A stretch of 64,000 nucleotides of DNA, taken from positions 53,981,250-54,045,249 of the forward strand of contig CM049318.1 of NCBI GenBank assembly GCA_026874595.1. Direction: 5' to 3'. The DNA comes from Sipunculus nudus (Eukaryota > Annelida > Sipuncula > Golfingiida > Sipunculidae). Positions 47,910-61,428 of the stretch are shown here, piece by piece. The position numbers were made by a program, and so were the translations under genes. The stretch's first letter is position 1, and every line of letters starts with the position of its first letter. The notes beneath the pieces are model-generated. The model was not told where the DNA came from. It did not search any database and was given only the letters and a program-made list of their open reading frames with translations.

Positions 47910-49560
47910 ATTGGGAGAGAGTATAGTCATGGCTAATTCTTAAAGCTGCCAAATTTTACGAAAACGACACACCCAAAACCTCATTTTCTAGGACAAATAA
48001 AGTGCAGGAAGTTGGGCTTCAGTTTGATATAAAGCGCTTTCCCGGGGTCTCCAACATATGCACTTCATGTGATATTATATAGGGCCTAGAAATACCTCTG
48101 ATCTAATCATCCTTCATCGCTCCTAGCTCACCAGCTCCCTCTGGATGAGTAAGCCAGAAGCTCTTGGTGAAGCCATCGAGTAAATCAGGAGTGGATCTAG
48201 CGGGGGAGGGGGAGTGATAAAATCTCATATCATTGTATATTGGTACAGATATATTGCAAATTATTATACATGCCCGACACATAGTAAACAAGTGGGAAAA
48301 AATGGACACGGTAAAACCAAAACGTGAATACAGACTCAAAGTCATAAATGTCTTTTTATGTTTATCGGAAGTTTACTTTTTGGAATCATCCTATTCTGAG
48401 AAAGCTAGATGTTAATTCAAAATCACCCTTGTACAGGAACCATCATATTTGGAAGGTTAAAGATACTTGACAAAATAAACTAGAGAACAGTAAGAGACCA
48501 CAAAAATACATCCAACAACATTATGGAAACCCAAACCGGAAAACTATGAGGTTCCTGAACAAATATTTAAGTGGTAAATGAGAGCAGGAAAAAAAATTAT
48601 TCAATAGAAATGTGTGTAATCGTTCACCAACTGGAAGGTTACATCACAGTTCGGCTTCACCCGCAAGAACATAAGCTGGCGCAATTAGGAGACACCTGTG
48701 CACATTGTGGAAATTTCATCACATTCGGAAATATACGGTTAAAGTCCCTCACCCCACACTCCTACCCCCCACCCACAACAATGGAACGAGGCTGGTTTCG
48801 ATTGCCTCCAAAATTTTATGGTTTCCCTCGGATGTTACCTTGACCCGCCATAACATTTCATCAACATCCGTATGTCAAAAACATTATTTTTGAGTAAGGT
48901 TGTTAACAGACAAACCAACCAACGTCAATAAAAAAAAAAAATACACAAGACAGCCCATTGATGTTGTAATCAGCAAACACAGATATCTATTTGGAAAAGT
49001 GTGAACGACGGAGAGTAAGACGGCAACGGAACAAAATAGTCTTGGTATAAATATTCTTATGTTCAACTGATTTATCAATAAATATAAGATTGGTTGGATA
49101 ACTTTGTGTTATTATGATCTCAAAATATAGATATAAACATTATAGTACCAGGACCCCACAATTTATTCACAGTATTATAGATATATAAAAAAAACTAAGG
49201 TCTGTCATAATATAAAGACTAAAACACACATAAAATTCAAAAATATTAAACAACATTGATAAATGTATATTTTATTTATTAATTAAAGGCAAACCAATAG
49301 ATACACCATTAATCGTAATTATGCTTTACTATAAATAATACTGAATACATTTAATTATTCAAGTCCACAAGCCCGAGGTCAAAGCCAATAGAGGCTGAAC
49401 TATTCCACTTGAATTACGGACGTCATGATTGTGACATCATGTTGGAAGAAACTAATTAAATTAAAATTAAATGGGGCCAATCGAAACTCCTGTTTTATAT
49501 GTCATCAAATATAGTCACTTAGTTCTAGAGCGCAAGTCTATGTGGAAACATTTCTAAGCA
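47910..49560. other. Gene-free stretch
   Basis: No gene is recognised; frames such as 48571-48843 show no domain. GTGGATCTAGCGGGGGAGGGG near 48190 resembles the short GCGGATCC repeat family. Confidence 0.4.
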
Positions 49561-49569
49561 CAATTCAGT

Positions 49570-49730
49570 TATTCAGTTTCTGTATGTTGCCAAATAGAAA
49601 GATCTTCGTGTTCTTTTTGAAAGTCAGAAATGAAGATGGCTTGCCTAGGTCTATGTTTAGTGCATGCATTCCATAAGCGGGGAGCTGCTACTTGGAAAGA
49701 ACCCTCAGAAAGGGGGAGGGGGGATTGCAA
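49570..49730 (-). pseudogene. C-terminal scrap of a second LINE type (RT tail)
   Basis: The minus-strand frame contains SEGSFQVAAPRLWNA followed by a basic-acidic helix (DFQKEHEDL). This is the characteristic SFxxAAPRLWNxLP C-terminal signature of CR1/RTE/Jockey-group LINE reverse transcriptases. Only about 45 residues survive. Confidence 0.6.
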
Positions 49731-49807
49731 ACAGAAACACAAACACACACACATCCCAGACGAGCCCCCTTTTTGTTACGAAGACAAATAAATGAGGGGA
49801 AAATCCT

Positions 49808-49882
49808 GGGCCGATCCGGGAGTCGAACCCAGGTCGGTGGCGCACAAGTCCATCATCCCAACCTCTTCGCTAGAAAAACAAG
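49808..49882 (-). repeat. tRNA-derived SINE head
   Basis: On the minus strand TAGCGAAGAGG (A-box-like) is followed, with near-tRNA spacing, by GGGTTCGACTCCCGG (an exact B box). The body continues toward lower coordinates with GGGGGCTCGTCTGGGATG. It is not a functional tRNA, since acceptor-stem pairing is not evident. Confidence 0.65.
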
Positions 49883-50194
49883 CTTCACTAGCGAGACAGT
49901 TGGGTCCGCTTTTATGTCACCCCGTAACAATATATATCTTAAGCGTCTGTATGACATATTTCATATATATATACGTTATTATATTTCAAATACTTTAAAA
50001 TTAATTGTAAGGTTTTAGAAAATAAGGTATTATGCTTCAAGTATAAGTGAATTCTAAACCAGGTGTAGATGTAATATTTCATAGTAAACTCATAAATGGA
50101 ACAAGAGTCTATAATTCTTTTTATTAAAATGTTGCATATGCAATATATTAATATTATTATCTGAATAGTGTGTGTATGTGTGTGTATGTGTGTG

Positions 50195-50272
50195 TGTGGG
50201 ATGATTACATTGACCATCCCTCCTTGCCCAAATAAGGGGATATATCCACCCCCCCCCTTATTGACGCCCCTG
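50195..50272 (-). mobile_element. Truncated copy of the hAT MITE found at 63510-63923
   Basis: The right end ATTGACGCCCCTG (50260-50272) is the complement of a CAGGGGCGTCAAT terminus. The adjoining ATTACATTGACC and poly-C segments match the complement of 63511-63590. The other end is missing. Confidence 0.6.
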
Positions 50273-50535
50273 TGTGTGTGCGTTTGTGTCCGCAAGATAT
50301 CTGAAGAAAGGGACACTGATGTTTTTGAAATTTTAGATACAGGCAAGGTTGATATTGAGATACGTAAATAATATTTATGTGATTCCCACCGTAAACAAGC
50401 CCGGGCGATCTTTGGAGTGCTTGTCGTGACTTCACAGAGGCTCCACGTGCCGTTTCCCTGAAAGGTGTCAGTAAAACAATCGGGCCAGGGGCGTAGCCAG
50501 GATTGACGGAGGGGAGGGGGCCGTAATATTTGGCA

Positions 50536-50540
<5 letters not shown>

Positions 50541-50595
<55 letters not shown>

Positions 50596-50597
50596 AT
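50541..50597. repeat. (TA)n microsatellite
   Basis: Nearly pure TA, broken once near 50584. Confidence 0.95.
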
Positions 50598-50737
50598 CAC
50601 CTCACAATAATTCCACACAATAAACAATGTTTAATCCAATAAAAAAAATCAGTTGTTCAACATGAATAAATAAAAACAAATATATTTAGATCAAACTTGA
50701 AAAGTAGAATCAGCAATAAAAAATACATTAATTATAG

Positions 50738-52830
50738 ACTCCTCAGCCCTCCTGGATGTCTCCTTGCGAACGCGGATATGACATCCTGAGGTTCGACCTC
50801 AATGTCTCTGTGCACTGACATCAGTGCCAGGTCAGTGAGTCTCTCATTTCTTCGGCTATGCATGGCAAGCTGCAGATGGTGTCTTCGGTAAGCTGTCTGC
50901 ACCTGCTGCAGTCCTCTGCTTTCGCTATTTCACCTGCCAGCTATGGAACTCGCTCTCGACACTTGCTGGAAAAGGAAGGTCTTCTTTGTATAATTTTGCA
51001 AGTGATGCAAATTTCTGCTCAGCGTCTTCAGAAGTCAAGGACAGCATGGCAGCAGGAACAAGACAAAGTCCCTGTATAGCCTGGACCTGATGGGCGGCAA
51101 ACCTTGTCGTTTATGCCGTGAGAACATGGTCCAGTAACGTAATTGCGAGGACCCGTTTATAATTCTCGTTTGGAGTTTCAGCCGGGGTATTTGCTCGGTG
51201 GCGCTGTTTACGACACTGACTGGGCATCATCGGCTCTATGCCCCCATCTTCGTAAATCCTCTCCGCCTGCTTAAACCACTCTGTATGGTGCTAATCTACA
51301 TTTTCCCTGACATTCTGCAGGCTTTCTGTCAGGGTGCCAATGCCATCAGCTGCCTCCATGATGTCTTTGGACTCGGCTTGTAGACTGTGGGTGATTGCTG
51401 TTGTATAGCAGAGGACCTTCTGGGTTATTACCAACGCTGCAACAAACTGAGTCGATGTGATGGCAAGCAGCAAGGACCTGGCATCTGTGAGGGTGTCTGT
51501 AGACCACTTCTGAGATTCATCCTGAATTGTCTCAAAAGAGTGAACTATTGATGGATGAATTGTACAAAAAGTCTCTAAAGTGTCAAGGCGCTGAACCCAT
51601 CTGGTACGTGACATGTCTTTTATCTTGGCCTGCCTTGATTCTGGTTAAGTGTTCTCGATGGAATTTTCTAGTTCCTTCTGTCGTTTTGATGAGCATGGAA
51701 AATGTCATGCAGCTTCTTGCTGGTCCCGATCATATTCCTAAAAACTGTTACCTCAGCCGATCTGATCATTGAGAGATTTAACTGATGGGAAGCACAATGC
51801 AGAAACATAGCTAGGGGGTACTGTGCAGTGATGATAGCTGCGGCATCTTTGGCTTTTCCTGCCATGTTGCCAGCACCGTCATAGCCTTGCCCTCGCAACA
51901 GTTTAGGGTCCAAGTTGAACTTTTGCAAAAGGCCGAGAATCTTATCTGCATCTGCTTGACCCGAAATTCCCATGTCACACTCTGTAAATGCCATAAGATC
52001 CTCGGCAGCTTCTTCACTAGCTGGATCAATGTAACGGAGAACTAATTCAAGTTGCTCTTTATTGGCAGAGTCTGTCACCTCATCAGCTATGACGGAGTAA
52101 AACTTGGATTCTCTCAGGATCGTTCGACGATGGCGACAAGTTCGTTCTGGGTCATGGCAGACGTGTAGGTGGCATTTTTCCTGCTGTGGCCAGTGCTCTG
52201 AGAGATCACGATCTCCCGCGTCCATTCGAAATTTCAGTAAAGCTCCAAAATTGCCACGGTTGGTATGAGATGAACTTAAAGCGTCCGTCTGCTTGATATG
52301 GTCATGGCCTCTTAGAGCGATGTTTTGTCTGCCGCAAAATAGTATAGTTTTAACAAAAGGCACCATTCTTCGTCTGTTAGCTGCAACTCTCTTAGCCAAT
52401 ACGGCATCTATATGGTGGTGAACCGATTTCTGCTGGCCGTGCATCACCCTGAGAAAGTGATCACTCCTGGTCACAGAGTCGATGCGGGTGGCCTTGGCGT
52501 CGTGAGCCTTCAGTTCATCTAGGGCTCTCTTAAAGTTTGTGAGAGGTCAGCTAACAAAGACGCCAAAAACTACACCGCCAGGTCCAACATCAAACAGAAT
52601 ACAGGGCACACAGAAACCTCCGTTAGCCTGAAAACTGTACTCTTACAAGCTGTACATCTGCAACCAGCTTGCTTGGAAATGTCTCAGACAGCCACGTTTC
52701 TCTGCTCTGCCTGGGAACTGGAGGTTACGGGGTGAGGTGTACCGTTTGTCAGGATCTGGAACCTCTGCTCACTGGTCAACTTACACCTTGCCTCATATGA
52801 TGCATTACTGGCAATGCCAACTTGTTCTTG
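50738..52830 (-). pseudogene. Decayed hAT transposase, ZMYM1/DUF4371 type
   Basis: Read on the minus strand from about 52830. A TTF-type zinc-finger region (FQANGGFCVPCILFDVG, then PLTNFKRALDELKAHDAKAT) is broken by stops. The 268-codon frame 52474-51668 carries DUF4371 features: KFYSVIADEVTDSANKEQLE (D131, D135), LLRGQGYDGAGNMAGKAKDA (D199) and LHCASHQLNLS. Around residues 100-120 the family sequence is in the neighbouring frame, a compensated frameshift. Frames 51614-51291 and onward to about 50935 continue the C-terminal half with stops. The end (50850-50738) keeps RLTDLALMSVHRDIEV of the hAT dimerisation domain, but the catalytic Glu region is deleted. The element is inactive. Confidence 0.85.
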
Positions 52831-53375
52831 TATCAAACAGAAAGAAAAATTAAACTATATCAACCATCATTACGTATGCTAGCATTTTTGCGTCACTGAA
52901 GCTTGAAATTGCTTGGCAATTCTTTCTCCTCAATTAAATCGTAAAATCAGAAGACCATACTCTTTCAGACTGATACACATAAAACATACTTTTGACAGCA
53001 TCATCACCCAGATGACACTATTTCGTCAACATCCCTGTGTGACCCATTAAAACCCACATCTTCTGTTTTTGCATAATTTAAAGATATGGCCAAAAAAAAA
53101 TGTAAAGTCGCTGAGATGAATAATATATGTTCCAGGTGGGTGAATGTTTTCCCCCTAAAATACATAGGCCTATAGTTTCTAAATGAATGGTCACTTACAC
53201 TCGTTCCACCTGACAAAAAAAAGTCAGATCCGTTGATTCAACCACAGAAGACGAGCTGTATGATGTAGATGGTAATTCCTGGTCAGACGTCTGCCGTGAT
53301 TAAAATCTTGGCATATACTTAAGAATGGAACACTGCCGCTTCGACATTGTAGTGGACCAGCCAAAGTTGATTCTT
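52831..53375. other. Gene-free stretch upstream of the hAT relic
   Basis: No protein is recognised. It may contain the 5' untranslated part of the hAT element, but I see no terminal inverted repeats. Confidence 0.35.
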
Positions 53376-53379
53376 TCAC

Positions 53380-53700
53380 TTTTGAGTTAATGTATTTCAC
53401 TTTTACTTTATTGCTTGTTAATAGCAGGCATCCATGCTAAATCAATCAGCAATTGAGTGAAGAAAAAAGTGTGGGTGGTTGCCACCTGAAATTTTGAATT
53501 TCAAGGTCACTTTCAAGGTCAAACTGAAAAATCGGCTTTTGTTGACATTGCTTGTTGATATCAGGCATCCATGCCAGATCAACCAACCAAACAGTGGTGG
53601 AAAAATGTGTAGATGGATGTCCTCCTACATTTTAATAGTAAAGGTCATTTTCAGGGTCATATTTAAGGTCAAACTGAAAAAAAACGTAACCTGAACGGGT
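53380..53700 (+). repeat. Two to three ~150-bp units, TCAAGGTCA type
   Basis: Units share TTGCTTGTTRATATCAGGCA, TCCATGC, ATCAA, GTGG and TTTCAAGGTCAAACTGAAAA. An inverted relative lies at 57755-57870. Confidence 0.7.
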
Positions 53701-54082
53701 ATAGTGTTTCTCTATCAATAAAAACAAGGTATGTTTATAAAACCTTAAGCTTTAGAGATATCTTTCTTGTCAAGTGCAACGTACCCAAGCCACGTTATAA
53801 TAATTTTCATAATTTATTACACTTTGAAAGTGTGAAAAATACAACTTAAATATGTGTTTTTATTTACATAGTGACGTTTCTACTACTCTGAATCCGGACA
53901 TATGGAAATGGAGTAAAGGGGTACTTTTTATGTGTGCCTCAAAGTGTCTTTAACACACTTTAAATTATAACAGAATAAAACATGGCCAAATTTTGTTAAT
54001 GCAGGATAAAAGATCTATGAATAACGGATATTTGCTTATAATTATGTTGTTTCGGGAGCGAGTTGTTGGTATCAGAACAGGG

Positions 54083-54280
54083 TCGGATCCATGATTTAGG
54101 AAAAGGAGGGGTCCAACTCAGGAGGAATAATGATAACAACCTGAAAAAAAATCCACACGTCCAGAAAAGGGGGGCAGGTCGCAATAACTGGTCTGAAACC
54201 CTTAAAAAGGTTGCGGTAGCTGAAAGGGGGGGGGGGGGGTACGAACCCCTTGAACCCCTCCTATTGATCGACTTCTGCAG
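54083..54280 (+). repeat. Short dispersed repeat with GCGGATCC ends, second stand-alone copy
   Basis: It aligns with 46568-46795: GGTCGGATCCATGATTTAGG, GGGGTCCAACTCAGGAGG, CTTAAAAAGGTTGCGGTAGC, a poly-G section and GATCGACTTCTGC. Confidence 0.7.
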
Positions 54281-54284
54281 GAGA

Positions 54285-57200
54285 CACTGGATGGACGTTT
54301 CACATTTTAAGTTTAAAAGTATACTGAAACTTTTAAAATGGCTCTAAAAATAGCTGCCACAATGAAAAACTGTCGATTTCTATTATTATATAGTAGTCAT
54401 AAAATATTAATGTTTTATTAGACCAATGTATTTTAGTTCAAATAGGATCATTCGGTGGTATTTATTGCCAACAAAGCTCTTCAGGCAACCACACAAATTT
54501 TGTAACCGATCCTTGGGACAGTTCATGCTTTACGTAAGGAAATTAAATAAATATAAGACGGTAAGATGATAAAAAGGAGACACAATATATGCCACCATGC
54601 CTGCACCGTAACACGAAGAAACCAATTTTTTCAGGGTTCCCTGAACTGTCATTGGACACGAGAATAATTTGAAAATAGTAATTACCCTGTTAAATCCGAG
54701 AGGCAAATATGTCCAATATATATGGGGAAAAGCAGACTCTTTATCTTCTGACAGTTGAATATGCACGATGTTAATAGATGCTCTTTTAAGGTTACGGTGT
54801 TATTTTTCTAATTATTTATTAGCTCAAAGAAGGTGTTTAAATAACAATAAGTATATAGGATCTATAATCCTTGGATCCCCTAACCAACCCCTCTCAAATA
54901 TGTATTATAATCTTATTTACTGATTAAGCCTTTTTAAAGCAATTTGTGGTTAAGGGGACCACCTCAATTTTCGTAGTGTAATTTTTGTATCCTTACCAAA
55001 TCATATCATGAGCAGGCATCTTGGAAGGTGTGCCTGTCAGATCTGCAGATTGCTCAAGATTTATAGTTAAATAAAGAGAATCGATGCTTGATGCGATTGT
55101 GTTTTATACTCATACTGATGAAACTGATTGTGTTAAAAGATACATACTTTGTTACAATCATGTACCACTATGAAATGATTTAAAGCTGTACTTTTAGAAT
55201 TGACAAGCTAATCCAGTTGTTATGGGTAGTTTTAGTGTAATTATGCAATTTGACAACCAACACTTTGAAATCATATATAATAAATCTGTAAAATAACTTG
55301 GGGCATCTTTTGATAATGATTCCACTTGAGATACACACAGCGGAAATGTACTCCAAAGCAACTACACAGTAAAATTTGCTTCAGCTGATTAGTATTTAAT
55401 CCGTCGGACAAGGACAGTCGTGTTGGTATCTACAGAGCTCTTATCTCCGGTATACCGCTTTTAAGAGTGCCCTTTATATATACCACGTTTGTGTTAATGA
55501 AAACTTAAAGAGTCTTGGTAACTTTCTCAATGCCATTTTCAAGGTCAAACAGAACAAAACAGGAAATGATAATATAACATTTATTTTTAACTTCAAAGTA
55601 GGACACTACATATAAAATGTTCCTTTAAAACATATCTTAATGCAAATTCCGGTGTACATCAACGTTACACATCTCAGGTGAATGTTGCGCAATACTTTTC
55701 AACAACAGGTCACACATTCAGCTGAACATCGTTTGTGACATCTATTGGTTGCAAAAAAGAAAACAACAACAACAACAACTTCTGTTGGTGATTAGTTGAG
55801 ACGGCAGATTATTAATTTAGTACTAATCCTAGCCTAAAGTATACACTCCATCACAATATGCCAAACTGTCACCATGTACAATGGTGATAACACAGACACA
55901 GGTGCCCATGTCTATCTCCTCCCATATGTCTGTGAAGCTGACTAATTACTTACTCATTTTATATCCCAATTATGGCATATCAATATTGCTTTCACAAGGA
56001 TTTAATTGATAAAAGCAACTTACGGATCCTAGTCTTTCATGTAAGTGATTATAGTATACCTGGTCTGGTAAATTGTCATTATACATGAACATTATATAAT
56101 CGAGAAAAAAATCTTTCATCTGGCATGGCTTTTCACCCTAACCTAAAATAAATTTTACAGGCATTTTAACAGATAAAGAGAAAAATTAAAATGATATAAA
56201 ATAATAAACTATTTACACATTTATTTATGAGTTATGAATCTTAATAATAACACCAAAAATGTCATGGAAGCTATAAAGGAGAGCACCAAGGTTTACATAT
56301 CAAAATTTTAACAGCTTATGTTAGGGCTGTTTAACTCATATAAACACAAAATCTTAGGTAATGGTGTAGTTTAGTTTTTTTTTATAAAGGCCTATATTAC
56401 CAATTGTAAACGCATCATTTCCAAATTTGTTTGGTTCTATAATAAGAAGTAATGTATACATATATAAGAATAAGGCATATATAGTTTAATAACCAATATA
56501 TTTTATATATAATGACATATTTTGCTCAAATATAGCTTGTTTTCCTGGCGCCGTCATGAACATCATGCATAACGTCATGGTGGAAGATCAAAATTTGAGA
56601 AAATAAAGTCAACTTTTAAGCCACAATGACTCTCAAACAAGACCACCTTTCATTATATAATCTTTATTTTTCTAAAACTATACATCTCCTTTATATTATA
56701 GAACATTTCTTTTGTTTATAATTTGCGTTAAATAGGCGTTTTATAAATACCCCATGAACTACACCATTACCAAATCATACATAAACAGCATACGGGTTGA
56801 CTAATAATCAAAGTACAAAAGGTGCATGGTATATCACCAAATCTGCCAGATGATATATTTGAATTAATTAATATGTAATTTAAGGTATAGCTGTAGAATG
56901 CAGTTTATTACATGCAGCTTAAGTCAAATTACCAAATTATTATTATTATATGTCACTATTCCTGTTATCATATTTGCATATGTCTAAAATAGTTCCAAAC
57001 ACCTGGGACTTTCATTCATGCATGCAATCGATTAATCAGTCATAGATATTCAATAACAATTCTTATATTTGATATACATGTACATTATATCATGCATGAT
57101 ATTATTATTCTATTCTTAAAACTTTAGTTCTCCAAGTAGCATGTACAAAAAAAAAATAAAAATGATTATACACCAGTTAGCAGTATATCATAAGTCAAAT

Positions 57201-57750
57201 ATATGCAGAATTCGTCCATTTGAGACTTCATTTGCTTCATTTGGCTATAGGACAGAAATAAAAAGTTTGTATCACTACAACGGAAAGAGTTGACAACTTA
57301 ATATTGTCCAAGAAACTGCTGTCAAATTGTCAATATTTGATAACACACAAAACAAACTGACATCTATAGCAAAACAAAACGTAGCCGTGCCATAGTCGCC
57401 AGCGCCCCCTGATGGCCACAGTTATATAGCAAACAATTGGGTTCTAATATGGGCCTTGCATGATAAAATGACTGAGTTTAAGTTAATGATTTCAGACATC
57501 CCACACAAGAGTGAGATACAAACACACAAACCCACAGACACAAGGACGATCAATCTATATACAGTGCAAACTCAGGGTTAAAATTCAATGAAATCGCAGT
57601 CCTATATAGTTAATTATCTTTATTTTTTATTAATTCCAAGTAAATTAGTTTGTAATACTATATATTCATATGCAATCAATAAAACAATTTAATATTATGG
57701 ACATCTTAAATGGGAAAAAGAAGCCTTGGGAAAACCCAAAATGTTATACC
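54285..57750. other. Long gene-free, AT-rich stretch
   Basis: About 3.4 kb without a recognisable gene, RNA or long repeat. The only notable part is a short CAACAACAACAACAAC tract near 55764. Confidence 0.45.
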
Positions 57751-57754
57751 TTGT

Positions 57755-57870
57755 GACCTTGATGATCTTCAAAATGACCTTCAAATTCAAAATTCGCGAT
57801 GGCATCCATCCACATATTTTATACCTCCTAACACTTGTTAGATCCCACATGGATGCCTGCTATTAACAAG
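57755..57870 (-). repeat. Inverted relative of the 53380-53700 repeat
   Basis: The complement reads GCAGGCATCCATG, GTGGATGGATGCC, AATTTTGAATTTGAAGGTCA in the order seen at 53380-53700. Confidence 0.65.
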
Positions 57871-58261
57871 CGCTGCCGTAAAAATTAATTCTATAGGATT
57901 TTCAGAGTTTGGCTGGCCCACTTTTGCAAAGTATTAAAGTGTGCATGGGCGGGAAATGTTCCCGGTGCTTCACCGTAGCATGATCTGCAGGTGCTACCGG
58001 GAGGCCACCGTACTTCAAGCGGGATTAGAGCGAGTGTAACACAATGTTGTTGTAAGGGGGAGGGCAATCTGAGCAATGCCGTGAGTAATAACAGGGCCTA
58101 AGTCCCTTTATAAAGAAATTTAAACGAATTTCATAACAGTGACAGACCTCGGTTGTAAAAAATACAAAAGAATGTCTGTGACATGTTAACTTTTTTCTTT
58201 TACTTGTAAATGTACTTCATGTCAAACTGATGGCAGACACAAGAAATAAAAAATTCAGATT

Positions 58262-58288
58262 GGCTTCAGTTATCTATCTATCTATCTA

Positions 58289-58340
<52 letters not shown>
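58262..58340. repeat. (TATC)n-(TA)n microsatellite
   Basis: Five TATC/TCTA units are followed by about 25 TA units, abutting the first copy of the 1,498-bp duplication. Confidence 0.95.
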
Positions 58341-58344
<4 letters not shown>

Positions 58345-59830
58345 ATATGCAACAAATCCTATAGCAGAAGCGGATCTGGGGAGGGTTCAGGGTGTCCGCT
58401 CCCCCTTTTTCAGCTGCTCCAAATGTTTTTTTAAAACCAATTATTGCGGCCTGGACCACCTCCACCCCTTTTCCAGAACTGGGGACCTTTTTCAGGTTTA
58501 GTCATTTGTCCTCCTTGGTTGGACCCCTCCTTTTCCTAAATCCTGGATCCGGACCTGTAAAGCCATTACTAATAGTTCGTTTAATAGCAAAGCTATAGCT
58601 TGACTTTTTCTGCATGAACTTTTTTGCCCATATTCCCAGGGTCATGTTGTTTGATGACGCTCCAAAATCCGAAGAAGATGTTTGATGCACACAGAACTCA
58701 ATTCATTCTTCCTAGGCCGATTCCCGAAATGTCCTGAAAATGTCATGAGATTCCGTTCGATATTGCGTGAGGACGCACACACACATGGGAACAATAGGTC
58801 ATGGTAAAATAAGACAAACACCAAATCTGCAACCTGTGACTATTACTCTGACCAAAGGTCAGTTTTTGAAATCCATTAGTATAACAAACAGATCTGACGT
58901 TTAAAAAGGTAGATGCAAGAAATAAGAACATATTCAACTGGAATACGGGTAGTCGACAAGCGACGATGTGTATCCGCAGAGTGGGACGGGCAAGTGAGGC
59001 ATGGATTGAGTGGCAAGGGGAAATAGAGTGAGGTGTGTTGCATATAAGCATGGTTGTCTGGAGCCGAAATGTGTATGTAGGTGGCGCCACCTGCTACAAA
59101 ATCCAGAAAGTTATCCAAGTTGTATTCAATTATAAAATTTTAGGCAGATAAGTCAAACCAGTCCTGAGATATAAGCCTGGATGTCTGCAGCCTAAAAGTG
59201 AAACTAGGTGGCGCCACCTGCCTCAAAATCGAGAAAGCTATCCATGGTGACTACACATGCAAAATTTCAGAAGGATAAGTCCATTCACTGCAAAGATATG
59301 AGTGATTTTATCCCAAGGCAGATAAACAGATGGACGCTGTGCAAAAATGGTTGATGGTCGCCACCATTTTCTATGTATGTTATTAAGCTATCCAAGGGCT
59401 GTATTTGTGCGTATTTTTTTCCTGATCGGTCAAAATAGTCCGAAGATATGTGGGTTAATGTGTCAAAACAGACGAACAGATGGACGCACTGGAAGGAGGA
59501 AAGGTCAACAGTCAACACAAAATATTTTGGCACCAGTTCACATGTGACCCGATAATCGTGCAAAGTTTCGGAAAATCTGTCCAGTCGTCTCACAGTTATA
59601 TTCCGGAAACGAACGCGGCGGCGGCCTCGAATTCGAACGGTGTGGACCAAACTACATCACTGATTAAAATATTGTTAACTTTGGGTTAGCATATCATGAC
59701 AGGACTTCAAACCATTTTGAAGGTTGAGGACTTGAAATCAGAGGTCCTGTGTTACTGAACACAAGAATTGAACCCAATTTGATTCCAGATTTTGCGGATA
59801 CCAGAATGACCATGACGTCAAATAGTAAAA
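58333..59830 (+). repeat. 1,498-bp tandem duplication, first copy
   Basis: Identical to 59831-61328 apart from about four single-base differences that I can see (near 58895, 58962, 59728, 59751). Contents in order: a short GCGGATCC repeat (58365-58560), a unique part, the same dispersed element as at 33980-35560 with two GGTGGCGCCACC palindromes (59080, 59207) and its GGAAGGAGGAAAGGTCAAC tail, and an end at GACGTCAAATAGTAAAATA. It encodes no recognised protein. Confidence 0.95.
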
Positions 59831-61330
59831 TATATATTATAAATATGCAACAAATCCTATAGCAGAAGCGGATCTGGGGAGGGTTCAGGGTGTCCGCTCC
59901 CCCTTTTTCAGCTGCTCCAAATGTTTTTTTAAAACCAATTATTGCGGCCTGGACCACCTCCACCCCTTTTCCAGAACTGGGGACCTTTTTCAGGTTTAGT
60001 CATTTGTCCTCCTTGGTTGGACCCCTCCTTTTCCTAAATCCTGGATCCGGACCTGTAAAGCCATTACTAATAGTTCGTTTAATAGCAAAGCTATAGCTTG
60101 ACTTTTTCTGCATGAACTTTTTTGCCCATATTCCCAGGGTCATGTTGTTTGATGACGCTCCAAAATCCGAAGAAGATGTTTGATGCACACAGAACTCAAT
60201 TCATTCTTCCTAGGCCGATTCCCGAAATGTCCTGAAAATGTCATGAGATTCCGTTCGATATTGCGTGAGGACGCACACACACATGGGAACAATAGGTCAT
60301 GGTAAAATAAGACAAACACCAAATCTGCAACCTGTGACTATTACTCTGACCAAAGGTCAGTTTTTGAAATCCATTAGTATAACAAACAGATCTGGCGTTT
60401 AAAAAGGTAGATGCAAGAAATAAGAACATATTCAACTGGAATACGGGTAGTCGACAAGCGACTATGTGTATCCGCAGAGTGGGACGGGCAAGTGAGGCAT
60501 GGATTGAGTGGCAAGGGGAAATAGAGTGAGGTGTGTTGCATATAAGCATGGTTGTCTGGAGCCGAAATGTGTATGTAGGTGGCGCCACCTGCTACAAAAT
60601 CCAGAAAGTTATCCAAGTTGTATTCAATTATAAAATTTTAGGCAGATAAGTCAAACCAGTCCTGAGATATAAGCCTGGATGTCTGCAGCCTAAAAGTGAA
60701 ACTAGGTGGCGCCACCTGCCTCAAAATCGAGAAAGCTATCCATGGTGACTACACATGCAAAATTTCAGAAGGATAAGTCCATTCACTGCAAAGATATGAG
60801 TGATTTTATCCCAAGGCAGATAAACAGATGGACGCTGTGCAAAAATGGTTGATGGTCGCCACCATTTTCTATGTATGTTATTAAGCTATCCAAGGGCTGT
60901 ATTTGTGCGTATTTTTTTCCTGATCGGTCAAAATAGTCCGAAGATATGTGGGTTAATGTGTCAAAACAGACGAACAGATGGACGCACTGGAAGGAGGAAA
61001 GGTCAACAGTCAACACAAAATATTTTGGCACCAGTTCACATGTGACCCGATAATCGTGCAAAGTTTCGGAAAATCTGTCCAGTCGTCTCACAGTTATATT
61101 CCGGAAACGAACGCGGCGGCGGCCTCGAATTCGAACGGTGTGGACCAAACTACATCACTGATTAAAATATTGTTAACTTTGGGTTAGCATATCATGACAG
61201 GACTTCAAACCATTTTGAAGGTTGAGGGCTTGAAATCAGAGGTCCTGTGTCACTGAACACAAGAATTGAACCCAATTTGATTCCAGATTTTGCGGATACC
61301 AGAATGACCATGACGTCAAATAGTAAAATA
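59831..61330 (+). repeat. 1,498-bp tandem duplication, second copy
   Basis: Every landmark lies exactly 1,498 bp after its counterpart (for example palindromes at 60578 and 60705). The divergence of about 0.3 percent points to a very recent duplication, or to two haplotypes joined in assembly. Confidence 0.95.
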
Positions 61331-61425
61331 GTCTGAAATAGACTTTGTCCCTGTTGATTGTGCGATACTATGTGCAAAAGCTTAACACACAAACACTCTC
61401 ACACACTCCCACACGCATATATGTA

Positions 61426-61428
<3 letters not shown>

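Noticed and set aside
49808-49882. Functional tRNA gene
   Set aside because: The A and B boxes are good, but acceptor and anticodon stems do not pair convincingly; it fits a SINE head.
51668-52474. Domesticated host ZMYM1-like gene
   Set aside because: Stops, frameshifts and loss of the C-terminal catalytic region indicate a dead transposon.
58392-61187. Duplicated small genes in the tandem repeat
   Set aside because: Frames are short, overlap on both strands and cover known dispersed repeats; duplication explains their pairing.
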